Source: Gymnopilus junonius
Lineage: Eukaryota; Basidiomycota; Agaricomycetes; Agaricales; Galerinaceae
Direction of reading: 5' to 3'
Assembly: GCA_015501075.1 (NCBI GenBank)
Contig: JADNYJ010000047.1
Span: 185,395-249,394 of the forward strand
DNA length: 64,000 bases
Of this stretch, positions 24,942-35,441 are shown piece after piece; within the stretch, counting starts at the first letter, position 1, and each line of letters opens with the position of its first letter. Both the position numbers and the translations under genes were made by a program. The notes beneath the pieces were generated by a model, which saw only the letters and a list, made by a program, of their open reading frames with translations, was not told the DNA's origin and did not search any database.

Positions 24942-24949
24942 CTTTTATA
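24942..24949 (-). promoter_or_regulatory. TATA box of repeat protein copy 1
   Basis: Minus-strand TATAAAAG about 107 bp upstream of the ATG at 24835. The paralogue has the same octamer at a similar distance, which supports a shared core promoter. Confidence 0.55.
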
Positions 24950-26620
24950 CTCTTGAAAACTGTGGTGAGATTCCGTGAGGAGTACTTCGTGGGCGTATAA
25001 AGGAATTTCTAGGAGCAGAACTTCCAGCTTGGCATCACACCAATGAGATATTATATCGGGAGGAATTAAAGTGAAAATAGCACGCCAAGCTGTGGAAGAA
25101 ATGGGCGTGCTTGAAAAACAGATTGAAGGCCCCACGAGAACAGGCGACGGTTTCTACCACGATGCTTGAATGCTAGGAGTAAGCGATAAAACTTCTTGGC
25201 GAGCTGGACATACGTCCTGGAAGAAACGAAGAGAATTTATGAGAAATTGCAAACCGGGTATAAAAGAGCTACGACACCTATCAGCAGAGAGGCAAAACCA
25301 TAATAGAGCGCCCTGTGGCAGAAATAGATGTTCTAATCCTCTTTTGGTTCGAAGCTTGGCGATTTTCCAGAAGAGGAGCTTACGGAGAGCTTCCAGTGGA
25401 TTACGAAATGATCGAGACGACTGACCACTCCCTCCAAGAGAGCTGCGGAACTGCGCTTTGGGAAATATTCTGCTTTTATGGCAACTCAGCCAAGTGCTTC
25501 CCATGAGTCTCGGAGGACCTAAGTTGTTGCCCTGTCCTAGCTTATATCCGAGCCAAGAGAGTATGTCGAGATAGGGAACACTTTCTCGGTCAAGAAGGCT
25601 CGGCTCCAGCTCCAAGATAACATTCCTGAACTGCCGTTCAAATTTGTTTTTCAGTGAACAGCCGAAAATGATTGCTCGACTTGGCATTGAGCCATTTGTG
25701 ACTGCTGAATGTATAAATGAGTCGGCGTTGCGGCAAATTCTCTGAATAACGCACTGGCCTAGTGAGAAATTTGCTATTTTCACTGTTGTAAAGAATCGTT
25801 CATCTGAATTTGATCCCACAGGAGCTCACGCCACGTCTCGGTCTGATAAGGACCCGAGCATGAGTTCAGAGCATCAACAGGAGGTGATGATTAGCTATAT
25901 TCCCAGCATGATCGACTTTGCAAGCCTGATTCGAGGTCACCAGTCTGACAGATGCCGCGTTTTAGCACCACTGACTTGGCCTGGTTGTTGAAGTTCATGA
26001 AGTTCATACCTTGGTTGAGCGACAGGAGTCTCCTTGTACCTCATAAAAGCTTCCAGAGTATAGTCATATAAAATATTTGTGCCCACAATGTCCATGGAAA
26101 GGATGAATAGATTGGAGTGGAAGGTTGGAAGGCTGAAGCAGAAAAGGGAGCCGCAGTCACCCAGCGCACGACCAGCGTGAGTGAACCCTTTCGGTTCCGA
26201 TGTCCAATCAATCGCATCAATCGCGCTTTGATCCCGCTTAAGCTGGACCCACATATACCTATTGCTCACTTCGTTCACAATTCGTCTAAATAGGCGTACT
26301 TATGTAGTATCAGGAATACTTACTGCAAGAGAGGTGTAGCCCCTTTAAATTTATCATTTATTCAAATAAATAGCTACAGATTTAGATATGCCAAAGACTC
26401 GGATATGCTCAAGGAGTCAAGACATTACCCACTTCTTAGTTACTTGACAACGGCCTTTTTGATAAGCATTTGCTTCAGCAGAACCAAATGCACAAGTTGA
26501 TATATTTCGAGGTTTGTAATGTTACAGGGCGTTACAGATTCTGACGCTCGCGTTTGGATATTTGAAATTTTACAAGATGATAGCGCCATGGAAAAGGTAA
26601 TACGGGAAGAAGAAAATTTT
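24950..26620. other. Intergenic between the two repeat-protein paralogues
   Basis: No gene is assigned. A minus-strand open frame at 25154-25819 has no ATG at its start and no motif. Another at 25937-26278 (reading NRYMWVQLKRDQSAIDAIDW) looks more protein-like but also lacks an ATG and is not recognised; it could be an exon relic. A segment near 25430-25500 matches one near 27600-27640 (shared GCGGAACTGCGCTT...AGCCAAG with about 29 bp missing in the second), so upstream sequence was duplicated together with the genes. Confidence 0.5.
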
Positions 26621-27096
26621 TCAGAGCGAGCGCCTGTCATCTCCGCCGTGGCGTCCTCCATCATCATCTCCTCCGTGCCTACGTGCCCCAAGGGTGCGCC
26701 TGTCACGTCCGTTATCGTCTCCGCCTTGGCGTCCTCCGTCATCATCTCCTCCGTGACGGCGAGCTTCGATAGAGCGCCTGTCGTCCCTTCCGTGGCGTCC
26801 ACGCCCTCCATCGTCATCACCTCCGTGGCGACGTGCCTCCAGAGAGCGCCTATCGTCCCCGCCATGGCGTCCTCCGTCATCATCTCCTCCATGGCGGCGA
26901 GCTTCAATTGGTCGGAATGGTTCTCTAGCGACAGGGATATTGCGAGCCGCCAAGTTTCCACCTAAAGGACTTGCCTAGTAGATAATAAATTAGTCAGAAA
27001 TCTCAACAAAAGGAGCAGTGTTTTTTTTACAGGGGCAGCATGCGCTGACAGGACTGCAGCTAAAGTGATGGCGATAAAACTTTTGGCGAAATGCAT
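26621..27096 (-). CDS. Secreted tandem-repeat protein with dibasic spacing, copy 2 (paralogue of 23641-24835)
   Basis: Two-exon gene of about 139 residues. Exon 1 encodes the signal peptide MHFAKSFIAITLAAVLSAHA, closely matching that of copy 1. After the intron comes ASPLGGNLAARNIPVAREPF, sharing VAREPFxxxEARRHG with copy 1, and then four longer units beginning RRHGGDDDGGR and ending DRRSL, DRRSI or DRRTL. Each unit has two Arg-Arg sites (before HGG and near its end), so Kex2 could release two kinds of small Asp/Gly/His-rich peptide. The repeat core has diverged from HGDSGERNGSRSGR to HGGDDDGGRHGGDD while the signal and junctions stayed similar, pointing to fast evolution of the mature part after duplication. 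Function is unknown; metal binding by His/Asp is only a guess. Confidence 0.78.
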
Positions 27097-27173
27097 TGTA
27101 ATTGGTTCTTAAGTAAAGTGAAGAGAGCGAATGGAGAGTCAAAGGCTGAAGAAAGCAAGAGTGAATGTACTCC

Positions 27174-27181
27174 TTTTATAC
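27174..27181 (-). promoter_or_regulatory. TATA box of repeat protein copy 2
   Basis: Minus-strand TATAAAAG about 78 bp upstream of the ATG at 27096; same octamer as in copy 1. Confidence 0.55.
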
Positions 27182-28896
27182 TGTAACAACATCATGAGAG
27201 ATCATTAAAACGGAAGGCACGTTTGAAACTTATGGCCATTCATACCACCTCGGCTTGATGTCGACCACCAAACTGGACCAAGGCATCACCAGTGCAGAGG
27301 TATTTAGGCATTGACAAACGTGCTCCTCTAAGACTATGCTTTGAGGACAAAAAAGCAGCACATTGAATTCCCGCGACAGTCTTTGTCTGACGTCCTGGGC
27401 AGAAAGAGGGTACATAGACAATATTTAGAAACGGCTAATGAAATGGTTGACTATACCCGACCTCGTATTCTTGACCTTTGATAAATAAACTGTATTTGTC
27501 GCGAGTTTGATGGAATTCTCCTTGGCAAATTTACTGGCAGAGTATGCCGCCAGGATGTGCACATATCACGAAAAGACTACTCCATGTAAAACATGACCAA
27601 GAGGACTGCGGAACTGCGCTTAGCCAAGCACTTCTCATGGTGGTTCACTGCTGGGCTTAAGCGCCAAGTACATAACAGTGGCGTAAGCAAAATAGTAAAA
27701 GCAGAGCGCGAAAAACAGGACAAATAAGGAAACTGAATGCCCAAGTTTGTGAGAGTCCGCCCATTATCACGCAGGGTCCAAAATTGGATGTAGATGTTGC
27801 TGATGAATCAGGCCTTAGTCCGAGGCACTGCTGCGCAGAGACTAAAACTGACTGCAGAAATGACGTGTGGTAATTTGTTTACTGGAATAGACAGACGGAG
27901 ACAGTAATCCGATGCTCACTGCCAAGTCGGGTTCTTGAACCAAAGACAACTGACTTTAATGCCTTTCACAAAGAAAAGAGAGTAAGATCATGTTTGGAAT
28001 CAGGCAATATTTACGGTCTCTGATTCTCGTGGCGCACGTTCTTCGAGTAAGAAATAATACCTGTTATCATGAGACTCAATAACATCCATCGTTCGGCATT
28101 CTTTCCATTGGGGTCCTACCAGCCTGGAGGGCGGTCTTGAGCACTCCCGACTCGGGAGTCGCTCAATACCTTGAAGAGCATTTCCAGCACAAAGGCAAGC
28201 ATAGTTAATCGAGAACAAACAAAATCTGAGTAACAATAAAAGGGAGTCCCTTTGGATGAGAAGAGTGAAGGAATTTGACGAAGAGTGCATTAGTTTGGCA
28301 TTAGTACATTGAAAGACAAATTCTAGAATTGGTTCAACCAACCGGAAAATGCCGTTCTAAAGATAGATTTGGGCCTTGGGCCTGGGCCAGTGGGACCTGC
28401 AGCAGTTTATACGATACCGCTACTGACGCTTATTGTACACCTCTCCGCTCTTCTTTTCTTTCAGACATGGATTTCACGAGCTACGGTGCCTGGCATTGCC
28501 TAAGCTCGCAGTCAGTTAAGGATGGCTCGGAATGAATAGCGGTTTCTACTATATTCTTGAAGAGTTCGTACTGGTTGTCCAAGGAAATGGCCAGATTATT
28601 TCTATTTTGTCGAAGCAATCGTTGTGGCTATTGAAGGTCAAGTTCAATGCTGAATATTGAATGCTGATTAGCTGAATGAGTTGTTTCACAACTTAGACGC
28701 CATTCGAAAACACATGATACTATCTATCCCCCCAAGAATGGAGCGTCAGGTTTACCGAATGGCGATTACCTTGAGTAGAAGCGGCAATCGTCGTCAACTC
28801 TAACGTCAGAGTTGCCTCTTTCTCTTTTCGACTCTCCGTTCACTTTGGACCAACCGCACACAATCCGACGCTGCTGATGAACGCTGGCTGGGGGGG
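27182..28896. other. Intergenic, no gene seen
   Basis: Upstream of repeat protein copy 2 and of the small GPI protein, which are divergent. Contains the second copy of the duplicated promoter-proximal segment near 27600. Open frames are short and lack motifs. Confidence 0.5.
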
Positions 28897-28903
28897 TATA
28901 TAA
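28897..28903 (+). promoter_or_regulatory. TATA box of the small secreted protein gene
   Basis: TATATAA directly after a G-run, 57 bp before the ATG at 28960, a normal core-promoter spacing for a TATA gene with a short leader. Confidence 0.55.
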
Positions 28904-28959
28904 AGCATAAACGTTCTGCTATGTTCTGATAAACGCTCCTTCCCAATTTTTTTCTAGGG

Positions 28960-29544
28960 ATGAAATTCACAACTTTCACTACCCTCATTTTCGTGGCCTT
29001 GACTGCTCTTGCTCAAGATCCCTCCGGCACTGGTGTAGGTGACGTGAATAACCCTTCAAGTTCAATCGAGTCGGGTCCCAGTACGCCGCTGCCCACTGAT
29101 CCGTGAGTTTTTTTTACGAATATTCGTCGAGAATAATCGGCTCAAATTAACATTTTGAAACTCAGCACAGACTCTGGAATAGACCCAGGAGCAGGTGCAG
29201 GGGATACTTCTATTGCATCAGCATCAAATGTGGACAACAATCCTAATGGTACAGCCCTTGTTCCCGCCGACGGAGGCGCACCAACTCCTGGATCGTCCAC
29301 GAATGCCGCAAGCATCACTTTCGCGGCGACATCAATTAGGGCACCAGCAATTTCAATCACTCCCGCCGCCGCCACCACTCCTCCCCATGCTACCTCTTCT
29401 CTCCACACCGCTACCAGTCCAGTTACGACAGCCAGTAAAACCATCGCCAAGCAAATCAGCTTTGCTCATCCGACTACTAAATCCAAAATGGATCAAGCTG
29501 TTTTCGGCATCTTCGTTGGTGCTCTAGCTGCAATCGTGGTCTAA
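28960..29544 (+). CDS. Small secreted Ser/Thr/Ala-rich protein, probably GPI-anchored
   Basis: Two exons. Signal peptide MKFTTFTTLIFVALTALAQ, then DPSGTGVGDVNNPSSSIESG. An intron begins after ACTGATCC and rejoins in frame at TDSGIDPGAGAGD. The body is rich in Ala, Thr, Ser and Pro with no cysteines. The C-terminus (KMDQAVFGIFVGALAAIVV) is a hydrophobic tail with small residues before it, fitting a GPI signal. About 175 residues. No known domain; a cell-wall mannoprotein role is plausible but unproven. Confidence 0.75.
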
Positions 29545-31195
29545 ATGATCAGTCCGTGGATTGCCGCTGGAGCATCATTCTGTACGATGTCTGAATACTG
29601 TATATTGCATCTTTTGAGTAAAATAAGTCATAAATAGTCCGATGGTTGACAGATACGAAATTTTACGACCAAGTCATTTCATACAATCAGGCCTACTGCT
29701 CAGTTTCAAAAAAGGAAAAGAAAAAATCAAGACAAAGGCAAAACGAACAGGCGCCCAGCAGCAAGGATATACGTTCGACGCCTTCACAATGATCCTGGCT
29801 TGCGCTTCAGTATGCATGACTGTGGTTGAAAACGAGGCAATCAAAATTGATGGAGGAGAAAGAAGAAAGCTTTGCGCTTTTCGACATCTGCTTGAGACCA
29901 GGGAGAAAAGAGTCTGCCAACTTCAAAATGCACGGAGACGAACTAAATACCCAGATAAAGGGAAACGTGAGCCACGAACAAGCGAGGGAATGACAGACCA
30001 GCAGGCCAGATTTGACTTTGAAGCGGGCAATGCGACTGGTTCGGGAACCTGGTCAAACATTGGGTCTAAGGTCACTTCTGCCTCTCCGGTGTAGAGGGAG
30101 AGACTGTGGATATTATGCGCAAAGTTGAGAAGGAACGGTTTTCGTTGATCTGCTGCGTACCCTGGATCCTCGGCTGGAATTGTGCATTAGTATACGCATG
30201 TTGGAGACTGTTTTCACGATCGTCTTGTGTTACAGCTGGTATTGGAGAGCATGGCACCCAATCAGTTGGCATGCAGTATTCGGACCTCAAGTGATGGCGA
30301 TTGTTATCCATGCTGAATCCCCTGCGATGTACCAACTTCGAGTGACATTGGCAACATTGAAGCAGAGCCACGGCATCCTTTGATTTCGAAAGCTTCCTTA
30401 GCGATCATAGGGGAAGGGGTCTCCACATGGCTGCAAAGTTGTGTTATACTCATTACTTTTAGAGGTGGTGACAAACAGTACATACCTCGTCTTGCGAGCA
30501 TCTCGAATGCGCTGTACTTGCGATCAAAGTTGTATTATCCCCAGATCTCGAACCCTTCGGTGCTACTACCAGAAGTAAATTTATCAAAAGATCGTTCATA
30601 TATTGTAAACACGGAGGTGCTTTGGGAGGTCTATGTTGAATTTGTTGAAAAGAAGTCATAACTCGTTAGATTGGGTCGGAAATAAATGTGAGGGTTCCTG
30701 AAAAGGTGGGCGTCATTGTCCAATCGTGTCGCCATAAAAACTTCTTGTTTCTTCTTCTCGTCCAATTTTTGTTACATATTTCTGAGTTCTGATGAAGCAT
30801 AGGTCAGCGGTCTCAAGAGGAATGGCCGCCACGTACCTGCAGTGAGGATCTGAATAAACGATCCTACCTGAAATTCAGACAACGACTTCAATATTCCGAG
30901 ATATGTCTTCGAGGTCCGATGCATAAGCGACACGACAGGCCTGAGTACGCTCTTCCCCGTTACTGGTAGGCGGACAGGACAACTCTTCCAGCTCAGTCGC
31001 CCTTTAATCAATGGAACCACCGAATGCAGTGCGATTACCTTCCAAGCAGCAGCGTGTTTCACTATAGTTTCCAGCTATAATCTTCGAACTAAAATTTTAG
31101 ATCAGGAAAACAAACGTCGAAAAAGGTGCCCTGGACCCATTCTACAACTTGCAGGATGAGGTTTTGAGGTTCGATTCTGGTCTGTAAATACATTA
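29545..31195. other. Intergenic, no gene assigned
   Basis: Several overlapping open frames of 60-150 codons on both strands, none with recognisable motifs or a clear exon structure. The longest (29642-30094, plus) is basic and without domain hallmarks and was not accepted. Confidence 0.45.
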
Positions 31196-31952
31196 CAGCT
31201 CTTTTCAATTCGATACGGAATCGCGGTTCTTTTTTTTTCTCGCTCAACCCCTGACGTCACCACAGCAAAGGTCAGGTGACGTACGGCGCGCCTTCGGCAA
31301 CCTCCCCCTCCTGCTCCTGCTCGAAAGTGTATATAGTCTGCCTGTTGCGCATCCCTCCTACTGAATGCTGTACTTGGTAATGTATATATCTGTATACTAG
31401 TAATTTAAATGTGTCAGCTATAAAATATTGACTTTTTATCTCCTCTGAGAGTTCATAAGGCGTCTAAAGACAAGAAATATTATCATTTGCACCTGAAGTT
31501 GGATAGGAATACTAAACCTCTAGCAATCATAAAATCTCAATATAAACCTGTGGGTACTCTCCTGATGCACTACGTGGATGACAAGATGCTTTCAATCACG
31601 TCCATAGTCATAAGTAAATGACCCTGCATTCGAAGTCACGGCTGCTAAGAGTTTCAATTTCGAAGCATGTATGGTAGGCTGAATTCGATGGCAAAAAATG
31701 CCCAATGGTATATGATATAATCATAGGTATATTTTTATATAATAGTCTCTCATTCCTAAGGGGGAAAAGAGGGAGAAAGAGCTACGGAACGGAAGGAAAT
31801 TGAGGGCGAATCAAGGGCAAATACGACAAGCCGTAATGCCGGAGTCGCCGCTGGCCGGCAAGACCAAATCTGTTTGTTGACATGATGACATCATGTCAGG
31901 TGGGGCCAGGAAAAAAACGAATTGCGATTCCGTATAGAATCGAAAAGAGCTG
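31196..31952. mobile_element. Non-autonomous inverted-repeat element with TA flanks (mariner-type MITE-like)
   Basis: The ends are inverted repeats of about 36 bp: left CAGCTCTTTTCAATTCGATA and onward, right (reverse complement) CAGCTCTTTTCGATTCTATA and onward, both continuing CGGAATCGC and a T-run. A TA dinucleotide flanks each end (31194-31195 and 31953-31954), as for Tc1/mariner insertions. The 757-bp interior has no transposase. The superfamily rests on the TA flank only, and a TA pair can occur by chance. Confidence 0.65.
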
Positions 31953-33271
31953 TAAAATCATCATCCACATACAAAAATGCCCAGAGTATTCGACGACTTG
32001 GTCGAAAATACTGCAGGTTCTCTAGACGACTCGAAATTTGAAGCTTGCAAGTTGAAGGTGGTCCGAAGAGTTCTACCTCGCAGAACTTGGCTCATCCAAT
32101 GTTCGACTGGAAGGCCTCGCCGGCTGAAAGGGCCTTTAAATGAAAATATTGAAGAGATATTTTTGATGATCAAGTAAATGGCAAAAGACATTATGTAAGA
32201 CCGCCAACTTGTTGTTTGGCAACCTCAGCCAATGGTAACATGGACGCGAAGGAAACAGAATTTGATCCCGCCTCCCATTTCTCCACACTTTTCTTTTCCG
32301 CATTCTTAAAGTTATCGGTTCTTGGGGGTAGGCTATACTCATGCAGGCCGCCTCTTCCAGTACCGATGCTGGTCCATCCAACTCTGGGACCCTGAAATAC
32401 GTCGTCCAAACGTGAGCAGACTGGTACTGTCGCAACCTCTCTTCACGACGCAGGGACTGACCTTCTATGTGGGCAAACAGGTCCGATGTTCTCCAGGATA
32501 TGAGAGTCAATGTATCTGAAGAAGGCTCTCCAGATGTTATTTGGTACAAGGTGATTGCATTGTCTACTGCATTTCCGTAATTTTGCGCTTACCTTGACGT
32601 CAAGGAAAGATATCTAGGTGACAATGAGATCATCGAAAATGTCGTCGTACGTTTTCTTATCTTCAGCTTCTATGCTCATCCTAATGTCCTTGAGTATATA
32701 GCACAATCCAACAAGTACAGTCCTCTGGACGATCCACCGCCCCTCCTCGCGAGGGTGGTACATCCGTATTCGATCTCCGGCCTTTCCTCCAGGTGTATTC
32801 ATCCCATTAACACCTATCCCCTCAACATCCCCACTGCACGCAGACGCTGCGCTGTCATTCAACTCCCGAACGAATACGGCCCCTGCCCTGCCCACCTCCG
32901 AGTCACAATTCACTTTACAGGACGATACAGCAGAAAGTGTTAGTGAGAGCTTCTCCAGCGCAGCGGGCTCGAGCTCAAGCTCAAACACCCCTTTTTCCAC
33001 TTCTGGAAGTGTGTCAAGTGTGGCCTCAAGCTCTTCCTCGGGCGTCCACTCATACCCTCCAACACCGATCGCCACATCCCCCACTTCCTCGTTCTCTAAA
33101 TTCTCTGCAGGCTATTTTGACGGCGCCACACCCACTCAAGCCAACTTCAATAGTATCAAAACCCACAAGAGGCCTATTCGCGGAAGTTTACGTCCCTCGA
33201 GTCAAATAACCCAATTTCTCCTGGCACCCTCTTCTATCCCTCCATCAACGCATCAGCCAGATCCAGCTACC
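31953..33271. other. Unassigned region with competing open frames
   Basis: On plus, MPRVFDDLVENTAGSLDDSK (31977) opens 66 codons, and a Ser-rich frame runs from about 32840 straight into the hypothetical gene at 33272. On minus, 32614-33084 is open for 156 codons (reading EEGRWIVQRTVLVGLCYILK) but lacks an ATG at its start. I could not decide between strands and assign no gene. Confidence 0.4.
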
Positions 33272-33752
33272 ATGGGCTTTTTCGCCAAGGCACTTGCGGT
33301 GCTGAAGAATAATCGCCCATCGCATTCGAATTCGTTCACACTTTCTCGCGTACTTTCGGCCTCCAGGAGTCGTGGTCCGACTGGGGCTGCGACCCCACCT
33401 CCGCGTTATGCTTCTAATATTTCGGTGGTAACAGCGACATCCACTGTGAATTTGAATCCACAACCAGTACCAGAGCAGCAGCCGATCCCTGAGCTTCACA
33501 CCCCGCTGCTGGTGTTCCATGACCGCACGCCGGTGTATACCGTTAGGTCCTTGACTGGGCTGATAGAGCTCGACAAGGCGGAGATGACCAATCTTGGCGT
33601 GGACGCCAGCTTTTGGATCACAGTCGCGCTGACCTATCTAGAGTTCCTCGAAGAACGGGAGGTCAGTGCCTTACCAATTGACATCATCAACGTTTAGCTT
33701 CGTTGCTGACGATTCCTTTGAACAGAGTTACCTCGCTGCTTTGAATGACTAG
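33272..33752 (+). CDS. Hypothetical protein, two exons
   Basis: ATG at 33272 in a strong context (CTACCATGGG) starts MGFFAKALAVLKNNRPSH. The body contains TLSRVLSASRSRGPTG, a Pro/Gln-rich stretch, and a folded-looking C-terminus: PLLVFHDRTPVYTVRSL, ELDKAEMTNLGVDASFWITV and ALTYLEFLEERE. A GT-AG intron of about 64 bp joins to SYLAALND and a stop at 33750-33752. Without splicing the frame ends at 33697. The same frame is open about 430 bp upstream with a Ser-rich reading, so the true start could lie upstream. No function recognised. Confidence 0.6.
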
Positions 33753-34185
33753 GCCTATCAACACCTATTTATTTATCTCACAAACCACCTGATTATACTT
33801 GTATACCCGCTCTTCGATGTTGAACGTCCTAGAGCCTGGAAGGCCGGCCTTTTTACAATAGAAATTATAAAGAAGATCCGAGTGTATTACTATTACTACC
33901 ATAATTAATACAGTGCGAGAGATATATAGCAGTAGCATAAGTAACAAGCTCTTTTTTCCTCTATTTTTGTGCACATTCTCGTTCCAAAACCCGGTAACGA
34001 GGAGGCGCTATCTGATGAGCGGGATGTGATGTTTTTGATGCATGCCAAGAAGTCGAAGTGGATAAATAAGCATAGCATACTAATGTCGCGTAAGTAATCA
34101 AAGAACCATACGGCAGGACGGAAAGCTCTGTCCTAAAAAAACTGCCCATCAAGCCAATCTCGCACACCCAACTCCTATCGTCCTA
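33753..34185. other. Convergent intergenic region, no gene seen
   Basis: Between the hypothetical gene and the RRM gene; AT-rich, no motif recognised. Confidence 0.5.
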
Positions 34186-35166
34186 CTAGCTATTATGAGG
34201 AAGAGTTGTAGTCGCCCTGAGAGCTACGGGGGGTGTACTCCTTCTGGTGTAATGTCCTCTCCTCTGTGGCCTGTCTTGACGAGGAGCCCGGCGACCATCC
34301 GCACCTTCCTTCCTGCTGCGAGCATAGGACAGACGGAGAACGGTACCGTCTTCCAACACGTGGCCATTCAGTTTGTTGATCACCTCCGTGGCGGTCTCGA
34401 CGTCTTTTAATTCGACGAAGCCCGACTGGAGTCTGGTGCCTGTGTTTCCGTCTCGGACTAAAGAGAGAACACGTCAGCACCTGTGTATATAGCAGAAAAG
34501 AGAAGGATACCCACGGAAAATGACATCGGTAATCGCGTCTTGGAAGTCACCCAACAAGGCCCTCAGGTCCTCTTCTTCCTGCGTGAACTTGCCAAAGTAC
34601 ACTTTGGAGCTTGGCTCCACTTCGGTGTAGGTCCTTGCTGGCCGCCTGGCATAGTCTATGTAGAGATCGCGTCCAGAGACATGCAGAGGCTCCTCCCTTG
34701 CAGAGGTAAATGCGGCTACAGCGCTCTCCTTGTCGGTAAAGGTAACGTGGGCAAATCCACGTGGACGGCCGTCAGCATGGGTTTCTATTGAACGTGTGAG
34801 GGATGTGAGTACGGAGAAAAGAGAAAAAGGGAGAAAAAAGAGACTGACGAATCCTTATGCTTTCAAGGGTCCCAAACTCGGAAAACAGATCCGAAATGTC
34901 TTCCTTGGTCATACTCCATGGCATATTGCCAATGTACAGAGAAGACGAAGGGGTGCAGGTTCATCAATCTGGTCTCGATCTTGATACAACGCCTTCGCAG
35001 AAGAGAATGCTCTCTGCGCAATGACAGCAGAAGTCGCTCTGGGAACCAAAACACTCCTTTGTATGGTAGCCCTGCTGAGAGCGAAGGAGGTAAGGCTCCT
35101 TGAGGCTGGTACAGCAGCCTTGAACAGGCTGAGACGGACTTGAGAACGGAGGGCGGAGGAGAACAT
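34186..35166 (-). CDS. Mitochondrial RNA-binding protein with two RRM domains
   Basis: MFSSALRSQVRLSLFKAAVP and the following Arg/Ser/Ala-rich, acid-free 50 residues form a mitochondrial presequence. RRM1 has RNP2 LYIGNMP and RNP1 RGFAHVTF, split by an intron after SIRI. RRM2 has RNP2-like VYFGKF and RNP1-like QSGFVELKD, followed by VINKLNGHVLEDGTVLRLSYA. The tail is basic (RAPRQDRPQRRGHYTRRST). The frame breaks between DEPAP and LYIGNMP at a GGGG run (34950-34953, plus strand); one more base restores SSSLYIGNMP, and no intron can explain it because stops block the second frame upstream and no AG lies between. I treat it as a likely sequence error in a working gene. Probable role: mitochondrial RNA processing or stability. 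Confidence 0.8.
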
Positions 35167-35441
35167 GGCTCTTTTTTGGGGTGGAAGAGGAAGGGAAGGA
35201 TGGAATTGCCGAGAGAGGAAAAAAAAGTTTTCGGTCTCTATTGGCACACGTGACAATGGCTTTGACTGTCGCCTCATCATCACCCCAGTCGAGTCCAATC
35301 TATAATTTATTCGTCGTTGCGTACTAATGTACAGAGCGGTACAGCTAAATAACTACAGTAAGTTTGGGTATACTTGTTTATGAATTACATATGGGTAGTG
35401 TACTACTAGTAGCACGTCCACGGTGCATTTCATGCCTCTAT

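Noticed and set aside
25154..25819. 221-codon minus-strand open frame
   Set aside because: No ATG at its start, no domain, and it overlaps the duplicated upstream region of the repeat-protein genes.
23641..27096. Dikaritin (ustiloxin-type) RiPP cluster
   Set aside because: The repeats lack the Tyr-containing core, and no UstYa/DUF3328 or tyrosinase gene is nearby in the window. The Kex2-repeat idea stands without it.
29642..30094. 150-codon plus-strand open frame as a gene
   Set aside because: Composition and lack of any motif or intron structure do not separate it from chance.
32614..33084. 156-codon minus-strand open frame
   Set aside because: No ATG at its start and it competes with a plus-strand open frame that leads into the hypothetical gene at 33272; left unassigned.
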